Positions 41,702-50,611 of a stretch of 64,000 bases of DNA are shown here, piece after piece. The position numbers and the translations under genes are program-made. The stretch is from positions 62,001 to 126,000 of the forward strand of contig CAYNJF010000001.1 of assembly GCA_964397555.1 (NCBI GenBank), written 5' to 3'. How positions within the stretch are numbered: position 1 is the first letter of the stretch; each line of letters begins with the position of its first letter. Under the pieces are notes generated by a model, which searched no databases, had not been told where the DNA came from, and saw nothing but the letters and a program-made list of their open reading frames with translations. The DNA comes from CAYNJF01 sp964397555 (GTDB lineage: Bacteria; Pseudomonadota; Gammaproteobacteria; Berkiellales; Berkiellaceae).

Positions 41702-42673
41702 ATGACCCTAACCCTATTAAAAATCTTAGTCGGGCTTATAACCTTGGTCTGGGGCGCTGATAAAGTTGTCACCTATGCTTTAAGTTTGGCCAAAAAACTC
41801 AACGTGGCTCCCATGCTGGTTGGTCTAACCATTGTGGCATTGGGCACGACATTCCCTGAGATCATTATCTCCATCATAGCAAGTTTAAGAGGTAACTCGG
41901 GTCTTGCGATCGGTAATGCAATTGGCTCAAACATTGCCAACATTGGCTTAGTCATTGGGTTATGCGCGCTAAGTGCCCCTCTTGTTTTGACCAAAAACAA
42001 CATAAAAAAAGAAATCACGATTTTGATCATGGTCACTCTCTTAGCCTGCGTGCTGCTGACTTACCTAGCTTACAATCAAATCACTGGGATTATTCTCGGT
42101 GCTGGAGGCCTATGGTTTGTCTATTGGCTGGTCCAACAGAGCAAGAAAAAAGATGCATACGGCATCAACCCTGACGAGGTAAGCGATCTAGAAAGCGCCC
42201 ACTGCGGTGATTCATACCCCCTGATCACTTTTTGGATATTAGCTGGCTTAGGTTTATTGATTGGTGGCGCTCATTTTCTGATTCAAGGTTGCGTAGAGCT
42301 CGCTCAAACATTTGGCATCAACGACACCATCATTGGACTCACCGTGGTTGCCATCGGCACCAGCTTGCCAGAACTGGCCTCATCCATTGCGGCCACCATG
42401 AAAAAAGAACCGGAGGTGGCGATTGGCAACGTCATCGGCTCAAACATTTTTAACCTTACGGCAGTCCTGGCCCCACCTGCCATTATTAGTCCAAAAACTG
42501 ACATTGATAGCCGTGTCTTCGTTATGGATATTCCTGTCATGATTGGCCTCACCTTATTCATAAGTGCGCTCGTTCTGTACAAGAAGAAAACCATCTCTCG
42601 CTTCTCAGGTGGACTTTTATTAGTCGGATACTTTTCTTATATTGGCTATATCGGGTATCAATCTTTTGCTTAA
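41702..42673 (+). CDS. yrbG: Calcium/sodium antiporter (YrbG/CaCA family)
   Basis: 323 residues from MTLTLLKILV at 41702; the frame is open further upstream but that part is antisense to mlaF. The two alpha repeats carry the family ion-binding motifs: GLTIVALGTTFPEIIISI with GNAIGSNIANIGLV, and GLTVVAIGTSLPELASSI with GNVIGSNIFNLTAV. About ten helices with a polar loop after the fifth. Divergent from mlaF and followed by kdsD, as in E. coli. Confidence 0.93.
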   Translation: MTLTLLKILVGLITLVWGADKVVTYALSLAKKLNVAPMLVGLTIVALGTTFPEIIISIIASLRGNSGLAIGNAIGSNIANIGLVIGLCALSAPLVLTKNNIKKEITILIMVTLLACVLLTYLAYNQITGIILGAGGLWFVYWLVQQSKKKDAYGINPDEVSDLESAHCGDSYPLITFWILAGLGLLIGGAHFLIQGCVELAQTFGINDTIIGLTVVAIGTSLPELASSIAATMKKEPEVAIGNVIGSNIFNLTAVLAPPAIISPKTDIDSRVFVMDIPVMIGLTLFISALVLYKKKTISRFSGGLLLVGYFSYIGYIGYQSFA

Positions 42674-42752
42674 TGAAGCCAACTTGCAAAATTAATGCTT
42701 TTCAAAGATCGAACATGATAGAATGCCGAAAAAATATAATAAGGAATGATTT

Positions 42753-43727
42753 ATGACGGTGATAGATAAGTCACTTATCTCAACAGGCAAGCGTGTCATT
42801 CAAGATGAAGCCAATGCGCTTCAAGCCTTAGCGGCTCGTATGGATGAGTCTTTTGAAAAAGCCTGCAAGTTAATGCTCTCGTGCAAAGGTCGTGTGGTCG
42901 TAATTGGCATGGGAAAGTCGGGGCATGTTGGCAATAAAATAGCTGCAACCATGGCTTCAACTGGCACCCCTGCCTTTTTTGTTCATCCTGGGGAAGCCAG
43001 TCATGGGGATTTAGGGATGCTGACTCGTGATGACGTTGTGTTGGCTTTATCCTACTCCGGTGAAACCCAAGAGATGCTTTCATTACTTCCCGCCATAAAG
43101 CGCTTTGGGGTCGTGATTATTTCCATGACTGGTTTTGATAAGTCAACGTTAGCAAACCAGTCGGATGTTCATTTGAATGTGCATGTGGAGCGTGAGGCGT
43201 GCTCGTTGAATCTGGCTCCCACGTCATCCACTTGTGCTCAAATGTCAATGGGGGATGCCTTAGCGGTTGCATTGCTAGAGTCCAGAGGCTTTTCTAAAGA
43301 AGATTTTGCGTTTTCTCATCCAGGTGGCTCGCTTGGACGACGTCTTTTGCTCACGGTCGAGAAAGTCATGCTTGATGCGTCTGAGGCTCCAAGCGTTCAA
43401 CAAGGCTCTAGTTTGCAACAAGCCTTGTTTGTCATGACTCAATCACGCCTTGGTTCGACCTCCATTGTGGACGACAACCATCATATTTTGGGCGTGTTTA
43501 CCGATGGTGATGTCCGCCGTGCCTTGGAAAAAGGGGTTGATCTTGACTGCCCTATTGAGCAATTGATGACCGAAGGTGGGCAAGTCATTCGCCCTCACAT
43601 GCTGGCTGCAGAAGCCCTTCGCATCATGCAGACCAAACAAATTAATGCCTTGTTTGTCGTGGATGAAGATCGCCGCCTGATTGGGGCTTTGAACATGCAT
43701 GATTTACTGAAGGCGGGTATCGTTTAG
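42753..43727 (+). CDS. kdsD: KdsD, arabinose-5-phosphate isomerase
   Basis: Makes D-arabinose-5-phosphate, the Kdo precursor for LPS. 324 residues: SIS domain (GMGKSGHVGNKIAATMASTGTPAFFVHPGEASHGDLGM, then ALSYSGETQEM) followed by two CBS domains (about 205-262 and 270-324, with GVFTDGDVRRAL). An AAGGA site lies upstream, with an extended -10 TGATAGAAT near 42715. Directly abuts lptC; kdsC is absent between them. Confidence 0.96.
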   Translation: MTVIDKSLISTGKRVIQDEANALQALAARMDESFEKACKLMLSCKGRVVVIGMGKSGHVGNKIAATMASTGTPAFFVHPGEASHGDLGMLTRDDVVLALSYSGETQEMLSLLPAIKRFGVVIISMTGFDKSTLANQSDVHLNVHVEREACSLNLAPTSSTCAQMSMGDALAVALLESRGFSKEDFAFSHPGGSLGRRLLLTVEKVMLDASEAPSVQQGSSLQQALFVMTQSRLGSTSIVDDNHHILGVFTDGDVRRALEKGVDLDCPIEQLMTEGGQVIRPHMLAAEALRIMQTKQINALFVVDEDRRLIGALNMHDLLKAGIV

Positions 43728-44309
43728 ATGAACACTGTGACCAAAGCTTTGGTCGTCTTTAGTATCATGGTCATTGGTTTGCTCGGACTCAATTTTGGTC
43801 TGAGTCGCATGACGCCCTATCAAGCCATCGAAGAGGATGAAAGCTTGATTGATGAATATATGGTTGGCGTACGAGCCAAGCAATTTGATGATGAGGGCAT
43901 CTTGCGTCAGACGCTCACCATTCAAAGCGTCATTCATAAACAGGGCGAACCAACCATGGCCTTAACGTTGCCTGCGCTTGAGTACATCCGTAAAGATGGC
44001 AGCATTTGGAGCATCGCCTCCAAACAAGGCACCAGTTATCACCGCGAAGACAAGGCGTTTGAAAAAATCGAGCTGTTCAATCAAGTCTTGATTCATGTTG
44101 AGCCAACTCAAAAGCCAGGCTGGACAGCTTCAACGCATTTTTTGAGTTATGATCCGAAGACCGCGCTTGCCATTACCCATGATGAAGTGTTGATGAGCTC
44201 AGGCCCTTACACCATGAGAGGGGTAGGCATGCAAACGGATGTAAATGCAGGGACCATCGAATTACTTGAGCAAGTGGAAAGTGAATATGCGATACAAAAC
44301 CTCTCTTAG
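43728..44309 (+). CDS. lptC: LptC, LPS transport bitopic protein
   Basis: 193 residues: one N-terminal helix (about 6-25) and a periplasmic beta-jellyroll domain (MVGVRAKQFDDEGILRQTL, LPALEYIRKDGSIWSIASKQGTSY, FLSYDPKTALAITHDEVLMSSG). Receives LPS from LptB2FG and hands it to LptA. Starts on the base after the kdsD stop and overlaps lptA by 23 nt. Confidence 0.9.
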   Translation: MNTVTKALVVFSIMVIGLLGLNFGLSRMTPYQAIEEDESLIDEYMVGVRAKQFDDEGILRQTLTIQSVIHKQGEPTMALTLPALEYIRKDGSIWSIASKQGTSYHREDKAFEKIELFNQVLIHVEPTQKPGWTASTHFLSYDPKTALAITHDEVLMSSGPYTMRGVGMQTDVNAGTIELLEQVESEYAIQNLS

Positions 44310-44757
44310 TCTTGGGCTATGGGCGATGTTAATCACCATGACATGCTCAGGTGAGCCCTCAATTACCATCCAATCCGACAGCGCTCAATACGATCATAAA
44401 CTGGGCACCATGGTCCACTCTGGCAACGTTGTCGTGCGGTGGGGAGAGCGGGTCTTGCATGCCGATGAGGTCATTTTTGTCAAACCCGCGGACTCGGATG
44501 TGCAAAAACTCATCGCCAAAGGCAATCCCGCCCGTTTTGTTGACCAAAGCGCCGATCCAGTCGATGGGACTGCCCGAACGATTGAATATGTGCCACACAC
44601 CCATTGGCTTACTCTGAAAAAAGAGGCAACTTTGCATCGACAAAAAGATACGTTTGAAGGCCCTTCGATCAGCATGAATACCCAAACGAAGTCCATCAAA
44701 GCCACCAAACATAATAATGAACGTCCCACTTTCTTTTTGGATGCTTCCAACTTTTGA
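44287..44757 (+). CDS. lptA: LptA, periplasmic LPS bridge protein
   Basis: The start MRYKTSLSLG at 44287 gives a proper Sec signal (cleavage about 22-23); the reading from 44245 would not. The OstA-type jellyroll is recognisable in ITIQSDSAQYDHKLGTMVHSGNVVVRWGERVLHADEV and the following repeats. 156 residues, slightly short but complete. Sits between lptC and lptB. Confidence 0.92.
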   Translation: MRYKTSLSLGLWAMLITMTCSGEPSITIQSDSAQYDHKLGTMVHSGNVVVRWGERVLHADEVIFVKPADSDVQKLIAKGNPARFVDQSADPVDGTARTIEYVPHTHWLTLKKEATLHRQKDTFEGPSISMNTQTKSIKATKHNNERPTFFLDASNF

Positions 44758-44766
44758 GACACTGAC

Positions 44767-45492
44767 ATGCATGAATTAAAGGCTACCCATCTTACTAAAT
44801 CCTATAAGAATCGACGCGTTGTCAAAGACGTATGCATCACGGTGCGCTCTGGCGAAGTGGTGGGTTTGTTAGGTCCCAATGGGGCCGGGAAAACCACCTG
44901 TTTTTACATGATTGTCGGTCTTGTCGCCCCCTCAGGCGGTCATGTTACTTTAGATCAAAATGACATCACCGCTTTCCCGATTCATCAAAGAGCGCGCCTT
45001 GGGATTGGTTACCTGCCCCAAGAAGCCTCCATTTTTCGTAAGCTGACCGTCGAACAAAACATCTACGCCATCTTAGAGTCTCGAAAAGGTTTATCGAAAA
45101 AACAAAAACAAGATAAATTAGAAGACTTATTACAAGAATTTCATTTAGGTCCTGTTCGTGAGAGTTTTGGGATTTCACTCTCTGGGGGGGAGCGTCGACG
45201 CACCGAAATCGCAAGAGCCCTTGCTTGTGATCCCAAATTTATCCTTCTTGATGAACCCTTTGCAGGGGTTGATCCCATTTCTGTGATGGACATCAAAAAA
45301 GAAATCGCTCACCTAGCGCAAAAAGGGATCGGTGTTTTGATTACCGATCATAACGTTCGAGAAACGCTCGATATTTGCCAAAGAGCCACAATCGTCAACG
45401 AAGGCGTGAGCATTGTCGAAGGCCCTCCAAAAGAAATTTTGGAAAACCAAAAAGTCCGACAAGTCTATCTTGGTGAAAGTTTCAGTCTGTAA
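44767..45492 (+). CDS. lptB: LptB, ATPase of the LPS exporter
   Basis: 241 residues. Walker A GPNGAGKTT at 36-44, Q-loop YLPQEASIFRKLTV, signature SLSGGERRRTEIARALA and Walker B FILLDEPFAGVDP, then LITDHNVRETL. These are diagnostic of LptB. Starts 9 nt after lptA. Confidence 0.97.
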   Translation: MHELKATHLTKSYKNRRVVKDVCITVRSGEVVGLLGPNGAGKTTCFYMIVGLVAPSGGHVTLDQNDITAFPIHQRARLGIGYLPQEASIFRKLTVEQNIYAILESRKGLSKKQKQDKLEDLLQEFHLGPVRESFGISLSGGERRRTEIARALACDPKFILLDEPFAGVDPISVMDIKKEIAHLAQKGIGVLITDHNVRETLDICQRATIVNEGVSIVEGPPKEILENQKVRQVYLGESFSL

Positions 45493-45523
45493 CTAAACTC
45501 AGAACATTCAAGTTTGTATGCCT

Positions 45524-45552
45524 TATCCTAAAATGGTGGTAGTGATATAATT
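45524..45552 (+). promoter_or_regulatory. Sigma-70 promoter of rpoN
   Basis: TTATCC (45524-45529), 17-bp spacer and a perfect TATAAT (45547-45552), about 32 nt from the predicted start to the rpoN ATG. Confidence 0.65.
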
Positions 45553-45590
45553 AAATGACAACGGTTTGTCCTTCACCATAGGATCTTGAC

Positions 45591-46976
45591 ATGGCTGTTA
45601 AGCCCGCACTCCAACTAAAGATTGGTCAGCAGCTGACCATGACGCCAGCTTTGCAACAAGCCATCAAGCTTTTGCAGCTTTCTAGTTTGGAACTTCAAAC
45701 TGAAATCCAAACGGTTCTCGAGTCGAACCCCATGTTGGAGAAAGAAGAAGAAAGCTCTGATATTTCTATTGATGAGGTTCAACCCACCGAGAAACCCGAC
45801 GATGATTTTGGCAGCAAAGCTTGGGAGGATCGGGTAAGTACCCCTTCTAAGCCATTGAGCTCAGAGTTTGAGCCTCAACAAGCCCAACAACTCACGTTAA
45901 AAGATCATCTTATTTGGCAAATGGAACTCACTCCGTTTACCCCCACCGATCGTCTGATTGCCAAAGCCATCATTGAGGACATCAACGAGGATGGTTTCTT
46001 TGAGGGGCAAATCGATGAGATGACGGCCATGTTTGATCCCAGTTATGAGATTGACACCGATGATCTTAACCTGGTCTTAAAGCGCATCCAACACTTTGAT
46101 CCAGTTGGCGTAGGCGCCAGAAACTTGCAAGAGTGCTTAATCATCCAATTGGATGCCCTGCCAACCACAAGCAAGGTCCATGAGAGAGCAAAACGTTGCT
46201 TAGAATCCTTTATGCCTCTACTGGGCAAACGCGATTATGCGAATTTAAAGCGAAAGCTTCGTGTCAGTGAACAAGAGCTTAAAGACGTATTAAAGCTCAT
46301 CCAAAGCTTGAATCCACGTCCCGGTGGCGAGATTGGTACTCGTGTGGCCGATTACATCATCCCCGACGCGTTTGTGATTAAACGCCAAGGTGAATGGGTG
46401 GTTGAGTTAAACCCTGATAATGCCCCTAAAATATCGATCAATGATCACTATGCTCGGTTGGTCAACCAGGCCCAATCAAGCTCGGATAGTCAATACATCA
46501 AAGATCAACTTCAAGAGGCCCGTTTTTTCCTCAAAAGCTTACAAAACCGTCATGACACTCTTTTAAAAGTGGTCAACAGCATTGTCGAACACCAGCAAGA
46601 ATTTTTGGAGCATGGTGAGGCCCACATGAAGCCCATGATTCTTCAGGATGTGGCCCAAGCCATTGACATGCATGAATCAACGGTCTCCAGAGCCACCACC
46701 CAAAAATTTGTTCACACCCCTCGTGGCACGTATGAACTAAAATTCTTTTTCTCTTCACACGTCACCAATGATCAAGGAGACTCATGTTCCTCAACGGCTA
46801 TTCGAGCGTTGATTAAAGAGTTGGTGGCTAATGAAAATCCAAATAAGCCTTTAAGCGATGCAAAGATTGCTGCTCACTTAGAGGATAAAGGCATTCGGGT
46901 TGCAAGACGTACGGTTGCAAAATACCGTGAGTCGATGAAAATTCAACCCTCGAATGAACGTAAACAAATCGTTTGA
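45591..46976 (+). CDS. rpoN: RNA polymerase sigma-54 factor
   Basis: 461 residues. Glutamine-rich region I (LKIGQQLTMTPALQQAIKLLQLSSLELQ) contacts activators and an acidic region II follows. The core-binding domain contains DINEDGFFEG and FDPVGVGARNLQECL. The DNA-binding part carries MHESTVSRATTQKFVHTPRGTYELKFFFS and the RpoN box ARRTVAKYRE. Complete. No sigma-54 promoter was identified in the window. Confidence 0.97.
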   Translation: MAVKPALQLKIGQQLTMTPALQQAIKLLQLSSLELQTEIQTVLESNPMLEKEEESSDISIDEVQPTEKPDDDFGSKAWEDRVSTPSKPLSSEFEPQQAQQLTLKDHLIWQMELTPFTPTDRLIAKAIIEDINEDGFFEGQIDEMTAMFDPSYEIDTDDLNLVLKRIQHFDPVGVGARNLQECLIIQLDALPTTSKVHERAKRCLESFMPLLGKRDYANLKRKLRVSEQELKDVLKLIQSLNPRPGGEIGTRVADYIIPDAFVIKRQGEWVVELNPDNAPKISINDHYARLVNQAQSSSDSQYIKDQLQEARFFLKSLQNRHDTLLKVVNSIVEHQQEFLEHGEAHMKPMILQDVAQAIDMHESTVSRATTQKFVHTPRGTYELKFFFSSHVTNDQGDSCSSTAIRALIKELVANENPNKPLSDAKIAAHLEDKGIRVARRTVAKYRESMKIQPSNERKQIV

Positions 46977-46992
46977 TAATAGGAAGAATACC

Positions 46993-47295
46993 ATGCAAAT
47001 AAACATCACAGGCCATCACGTTGACGTCACCGAACCTCTTAAAGCATACGTCGATGAAAAGATGCAAAAATTGACAAGACACTTTTCTATGATCACCAAC
47101 GCCCATGTTGTCTTGACGGTTGAAAAGCCATATTTACACAAAGCTGAAGCCCATGTATTTGTGTCTCAAAAAGAAATTCATGCCGCCGCGGAAGCCGAAG
47201 ATATGTACGCAGCTATTGATAGTTTGATTGATAAACTTGACCGACAAGTCATTAAGCATAAAGAGAAGTTGAACAACCACGATGACGACCTCTAG
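46993..47295 (+). CDS. hpf: HPF, ribosome hibernation promoting factor (short form)
   Basis: 100 residues from the ATG at 46993, with AGGAAG upstream. MQINITGHHVDVTEPLKAYVDEKMQKL and EIHAAAEAEDMYAAIDSLIDKLDRQVIKHKEK are typical of the short S30AE proteins that pair ribosomes into 100S dimers. Lies 16 nt after rpoN, the conserved rpoN-hpf-ptsN order. Confidence 0.95.
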   Translation: MQINITGHHVDVTEPLKAYVDEKMQKLTRHFSMITNAHVVLTVEKPYLHKAEAHVFVSQKEIHAAAEAEDMYAAIDSLIDKLDRQVIKHKEKLNNHDDDL

Positions 47296-47761
47296 CACCC
47301 GTATGTCCATTGACTGGTATTTATCGCAAACGCGCATTGGCTTTAAGCAGAAAATTAGTTCGAAAAAGAAAGCAATTGAGAACTTATCGAAGCTTATCGC
47401 CAATGATTGCAATCAAATCCAAGCTTTTGAGGTCTTTGATGGCATGATTGAACGCGAGCGCTTAGGGTCGACAGGAGTTGGGCATGGGGTAGCGATCCCA
47501 CACTGTCGCCTCTCAAATGTCGTTCAAGCCCAATTGGCCATGATATTACTTCACGAGCCCATCAACTACGACAGTTTTGACAAAGAACCTGTGGACTTAA
47601 TCATCGGGCTCATCACTCCAGAGGATGCCACCGATGATCATCTAGCCCTTTTGAGCATGCTGGCAGAGCAGTTATCGAACGATGGATTTCGTTCTCAATT
47701 ACGAGCCTGTCAAAGTGCGGATGAGTTGTACAACACATTTGTACAAACGTGGCAAACGTAA
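47282..47761 (+). CDS. ptsN: PtsN, nitrogen-type PTS EIIA
   Basis: 159 residues of the PTS EIIA type-2 fold. Phosphorylated His74 is in GHGVAIPHCR; GLITPEDATDDHLALLSMLAEQL follows. Regulates potassium, nitrogen and envelope pathways through its phosphorylation state. Overlaps hpf by 14 nt and hprK by 13 nt. Confidence 0.94.
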   Translation: MTTSSTRMSIDWYLSQTRIGFKQKISSKKKAIENLSKLIANDCNQIQAFEVFDGMIERERLGSTGVGHGVAIPHCRLSNVVQAQLAMILLHEPINYDSFDKEPVDLIIGLITPEDATDDHLALLSMLAEQLSNDGFRSQLRACQSADELYNTFVQTWQT

Positions 47762-48216
47762 GCCTTTGCCTGCACGCAAGTCTTGTGGTTTATCGTGAGA
47801 GAGGGTTGCTGATTCAAGGCCGCCCTCAATCCGGCAAAAGCACTCTTACCCTTGCCCTTATCAAGCATGGCGCCTCCCTAGTCAGTGATGACGTTGTAAT
47901 GCTGCACAGCAATAGCTTGGCGTTGACTGGGACTCATTCTGGGGCGTTGCGTGGGATGGTCATGATGGATGGATCCCTAATCGATGTCACACAGCAGTTC
48001 GGTGAAGATGCGGTCAAAAAAACCGCAAAAATCGACCTTAGTTTCCAGTTGAGTCCCCCGGATTTCCTATTGCATTCACCCAATGACGACCATACAATCT
48101 TACCTGTGAGCCTTTGTGGTCACATGTTCCCTGTAGTACTGCTGCCCAGCATGGATACTCAGTCTCAACTAAGCATCATCGATTCAAAGCTCAGTCGCTT
48201 GCCTGTCAGCGCCTAA
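47749..48216 (+). CDS. hprK: HprK, short HPr kinase/phosphorylase
   Basis: 155 residues from a GTG start, equal to the C-terminal kinase domain only; the full-length Gram-positive enzyme is about 310. P-loop GRPQSGKST at 24-32, the acidic SDDVVML and ALRGMVMMDG where the family signature lies. Short HprK forms are known in alphaproteobacteria. Its substrate is probably the HPr at 49542-49811, which keeps Ser46. Confidence 0.88.
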   Translation: MANVSLCLHASLVVYRERGLLIQGRPQSGKSTLTLALIKHGASLVSDDVVMLHSNSLALTGTHSGALRGMVMMDGSLIDVTQQFGEDAVKKTAKIDLSFQLSPPDFLLHSPNDDHTILPVSLCGHMFPVVLLPSMDTQSQLSIIDSKLSRLPVSA

Positions 48217-48242
48217 GCACTTCGTTTCGAATTGGAGTCAAT

Positions 48243-49097
48243 ATGCATTTATTAATTTTGAGCGGTCGCTCCGGCTCAGGAAAGACCATATCGCTCAATG
48301 CTCTGGAAGATTTAGGCTTTTATTGCATTGATAATTTGCCGGTTATCATGCTGGTTGATCTCATGAAAAATCTTAGCCCTCGTCACTCCAAACTTGCAGT
48401 CAGCATTGATGCTCGTAACATTCCTGAAGATGTGAATGTGCTAAAGACGGTCATTGCTCAAGTCAACCAACCCCAAGTCCATTGCGACATTGTGTACTTG
48501 GATGCCAGCAATGAAAAACTTCTGACTCGTTTTTCAGAGACTAGACGTAAACACCCTCTCACACGAGACGATGTCTCGTTGCTTGAGGCGCTGAATCAAG
48601 AACAGTTGCTTTTAAGTCCCTTGTCAAACATGGCTGATTTGACCATTGATACCACTTCTCTGTCTAAGCACCAATTATGCTCTTTGATCTGGGAGCGGGT
48701 GTCGATGGAAAAAGAAGGACGACTGCAAGTGTTACTTCAGTCCTTTGGGTTTAAGCATGGCGTGCCTGCCGATGCTGACATTATTTTTGATGTTCGCTGC
48801 CTACCCAACCCTTACTGGCAACCAGGCCTTCGTGCGTTTACAGGAAAAGACAAGAGTGTCCAAGATTATCTCTCAGCCCAACCGGATGTTCAGCATATGT
48901 GCGATGACATCGGCGATTATCTTCGAACTTGGATCCCTAAGTTTGAGGCGGATAACCGAAGCTATTTAACGGTGGGGATTGGCTGTACGGGCGGACAGCA
49001 CCGTTCTGTCTTTTTAACAGAAAAGCTTCTACAATCATTAGAAGAGACGTGTGAATTTGTTCAACTACGACATCGAGATTTAGCGAAAGTGATATGA
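48243..49097 (+). CDS. rapZ: RapZ, RNase adapter / nucleotide-binding protein
   Basis: 284 residues, the E. coli length, from the ATG at 48243 with GGAG six nt upstream. Walker A SGRSGSGKT at about 7-15 and DLGFYCIDNLP; the C-terminal half has FDVRCLPNP, SYLTVGIGCTGGQHRSVFLTEKL. RapZ in enterics controls GlmS synthesis through GlmZ RNA decay. That RNA is not expected here, so the local role may differ. Confidence 0.95.
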   Translation: MHLLILSGRSGSGKTISLNALEDLGFYCIDNLPVIMLVDLMKNLSPRHSKLAVSIDARNIPEDVNVLKTVIAQVNQPQVHCDIVYLDASNEKLLTRFSETRRKHPLTRDDVSLLEALNQEQLLLSPLSNMADLTIDTTSLSKHQLCSLIWERVSMEKEGRLQVLLQSFGFKHGVPADADIIFDVRCLPNPYWQPGLRAFTGKDKSVQDYLSAQPDVQHMCDDIGDYLRTWIPKFEADNRSYLTVGIGCTGGQHRSVFLTEKLLQSLEETCEFVQLRHRDLAKVI

Positions 49098-49570
49098 GCA
49101 TCGGATTATTGTTGGTGACCCACCGGCACATCGGAAAAGCTTATTTGGAAACACTCAAAGCTACCTTTGGGCAACTGCCAACTAACATTGACTGTTTGGA
49201 GATTGGGGCTCATCCCGATCCGGACAAATTGGCTGAGCAGGCAAAAGCCATGTGTCAATCGTTGACCCAGGGAGACGGCGTTTTGGTGCTAACCGACGTG
49301 TATGGCTCGACCCCCTCTAATGTCTGCCAACAGCTTCATGCCGCCGAAAAGGTACGCGTGGTGGCTGGCATGAACCTGCCTATGTTATTCAAAGTTATCA
49401 ATTACGCGCATGTGCCACTTGACCAGCTGGTGGAACTGGCTGTGACGGCTGGCAAAGAGGGTATTTTGGAGCCATTAAACCGTTGCGAAATTCGCTCGAC
49501 CGTTTACACTGGAAGGTATGGTTCCAAACAATCCACCATCCATGATCAGAAAAAAAATACAAATTATTAA
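49094..49570 (+). CDS. PTS EIIA, mannose/Man-type
   Basis: 158 residues. The phospho-accepting His10 is in LLVTHRHIG, and GVLVLTDVYGSTPSNVCQQL and GMNLPMLFKVINY are typical of EIIA-Man. The 30-residue C-terminal tail is Lys/Ser/Thr/Asn-rich. No EIIB, C or D is present, so it is regulatory. Overlaps rapZ by 4 nt and HPr by 29 nt. Confidence 0.92.
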   Translation: MSIGLLLVTHRHIGKAYLETLKATFGQLPTNIDCLEIGAHPDPDKLAEQAKAMCQSLTQGDGVLVLTDVYGSTPSNVCQQLHAAEKVRVVAGMNLPMLFKVINYAHVPLDQLVELAVTAGKEGILEPLNRCEIRSTVYTGRYGSKQSTIHDQKKNTNY

Positions 49571-49811
49571 CAAGCTTGGCTTACATGCCAGAGCTGCTGC
49601 TAAGCTTGTCTCTACCGCCTCTCAATATCAAAGTCACGTGGAACTCAGCCGAGAAGATAAAACCGTCAATGGAAAATCCATCATGGGACTGATGATGCTT
49701 GGCGCCACACAAAACGCTTGGATCGAAGTGTGTGTGGCGGGCCAAGATGAAGCACAAGCCATGAACCAGCTTGAAACGTTGATACAAAATCGATTTGGAG
49801 AAGCCCAGTAA
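49542..49811 (+). CDS. ptsH: HPr-like phosphocarrier protein
   Basis: 89 residues from MIRKKIQIIN at 49542. This start places the two phosphorylation sites at the canonical numbers: His15 in GLHARAA and Ser46 in GKSIMGLMML. The upstream ATG at 49518 is rejected because it would shift both. Ser46 is the HprK target, consistent with hprK three genes upstream. It may act as NPr; the EI gene is not in the window. Confidence 0.93.
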   Translation: MIRKKIQIINKLGLHARAAAKLVSTASQYQSHVELSREDKTVNGKSIMGLMMLGATQNAWIEVCVAGQDEAQAMNQLETLIQNRFGEAQ

Positions 49812-50611
49812 TGAGCAAAGTGTATTCCGGGATTGGAATATTGGGTGGGATGGGCCCAGAGGCAGGATGCCTGTTGCATAAACACCTCATCGACATCACC
49901 AAACTGTTGATGGAACCCACCAGAGATCAAGAACACGTACAAATTTTTCATCTCGCATGGCCTGCCCTGATGTCGGATCGAACCGAGTTCTTAATGAACC
50001 AAGAACCCATCAATCCAGCCATGGGCGCCTTTCAAGTTCTTGAGTTGTTCGAACTGATTGCAAAACACAACAAGCAACAATTGATCCTTGGGATCCCCTG
50101 CCACACTTTCCATGCTGAGCCCATCTTAACCAAGCTCAAGCAGCTGATGAGCGAGCATCAAGTGGAAAACGTTGATTGGGTCAATATGATCGATGCCACT
50201 AAGCATTGTTTAGAAACCCATCATCAATCGATAAAAAAAATCGGGGTATTAAGCACCACTGGCACCCGCACCGCAAGGATATATCATCAAGGCTTAAGTG
50301 GCCTAGATGTCGAATTGATTGAAGTCGATGATAAGTCACAAGCCAAAGTCCATGAGGCGACTTACCACCCCCAGTGGGGGATCAAGTCCGCTCATCACGA
50401 CGTCAAAAAGACCCGAGGCATCATGTTGGACATGATCAAAGCCCTTAAAAAACAAGGCGCAGAATGCGTCATTCTTGGGTGCACAGAAATACCGCTTGTG
50501 ATCACCGAACCTGAGGTTCATGGACTTTTGATGCTAGATCCGATGATGATTTTGGCGCAAACGCTGATGAAGCATGCCCTGCCGGTCAAGGCGAAATCAC
50601 TCAAGGTCTGA
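49811..50611 (+). CDS. Aspartate/glutamate racemase family protein
   Basis: 266 residues. Opens with GIGILGGMGPEAG. The two catalytic cysteine regions are GIPCHTFHAE (usually CNTAH) and ILGCTEIPL. The fold is the PLP-independent Asp/Glu racemase type. D-Asp or a related amino acid is the likely product, though the altered first motif leaves specificity open. Start overlaps the HPr stop by 1 nt; its end overlaps the convergent EAL gene by 15 nt. Confidence 0.87.
   Translation: MSKVYSGIGILGGMGPEAGCLLHKHLIDITKLLMEPTRDQEHVQIFHLAWPALMSDRTEFLMNQEPINPAMGAFQVLELFELIAKHNKQQLILGIPCHTFHAEPILTKLKQLMSEHQVENVDWVNMIDATKHCLETHHQSIKKIGVLSTTGTRTARIYHQGLSGLDVELIEVDDKSQAKVHEATYHPQWGIKSAHHDVKKTRGIMLDMIKALKKQGAECVILGCTEIPLVITEPEVHGLLMLDPMMILAQTLMKHALPVKAKSLKV

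Noticed and set aside
48114..48242. N-terminal extension of RapZ
   Set aside because: Overlaps hprK in another frame; the ATG at 48243 gives the E. coli length and has a ribosome-binding site.
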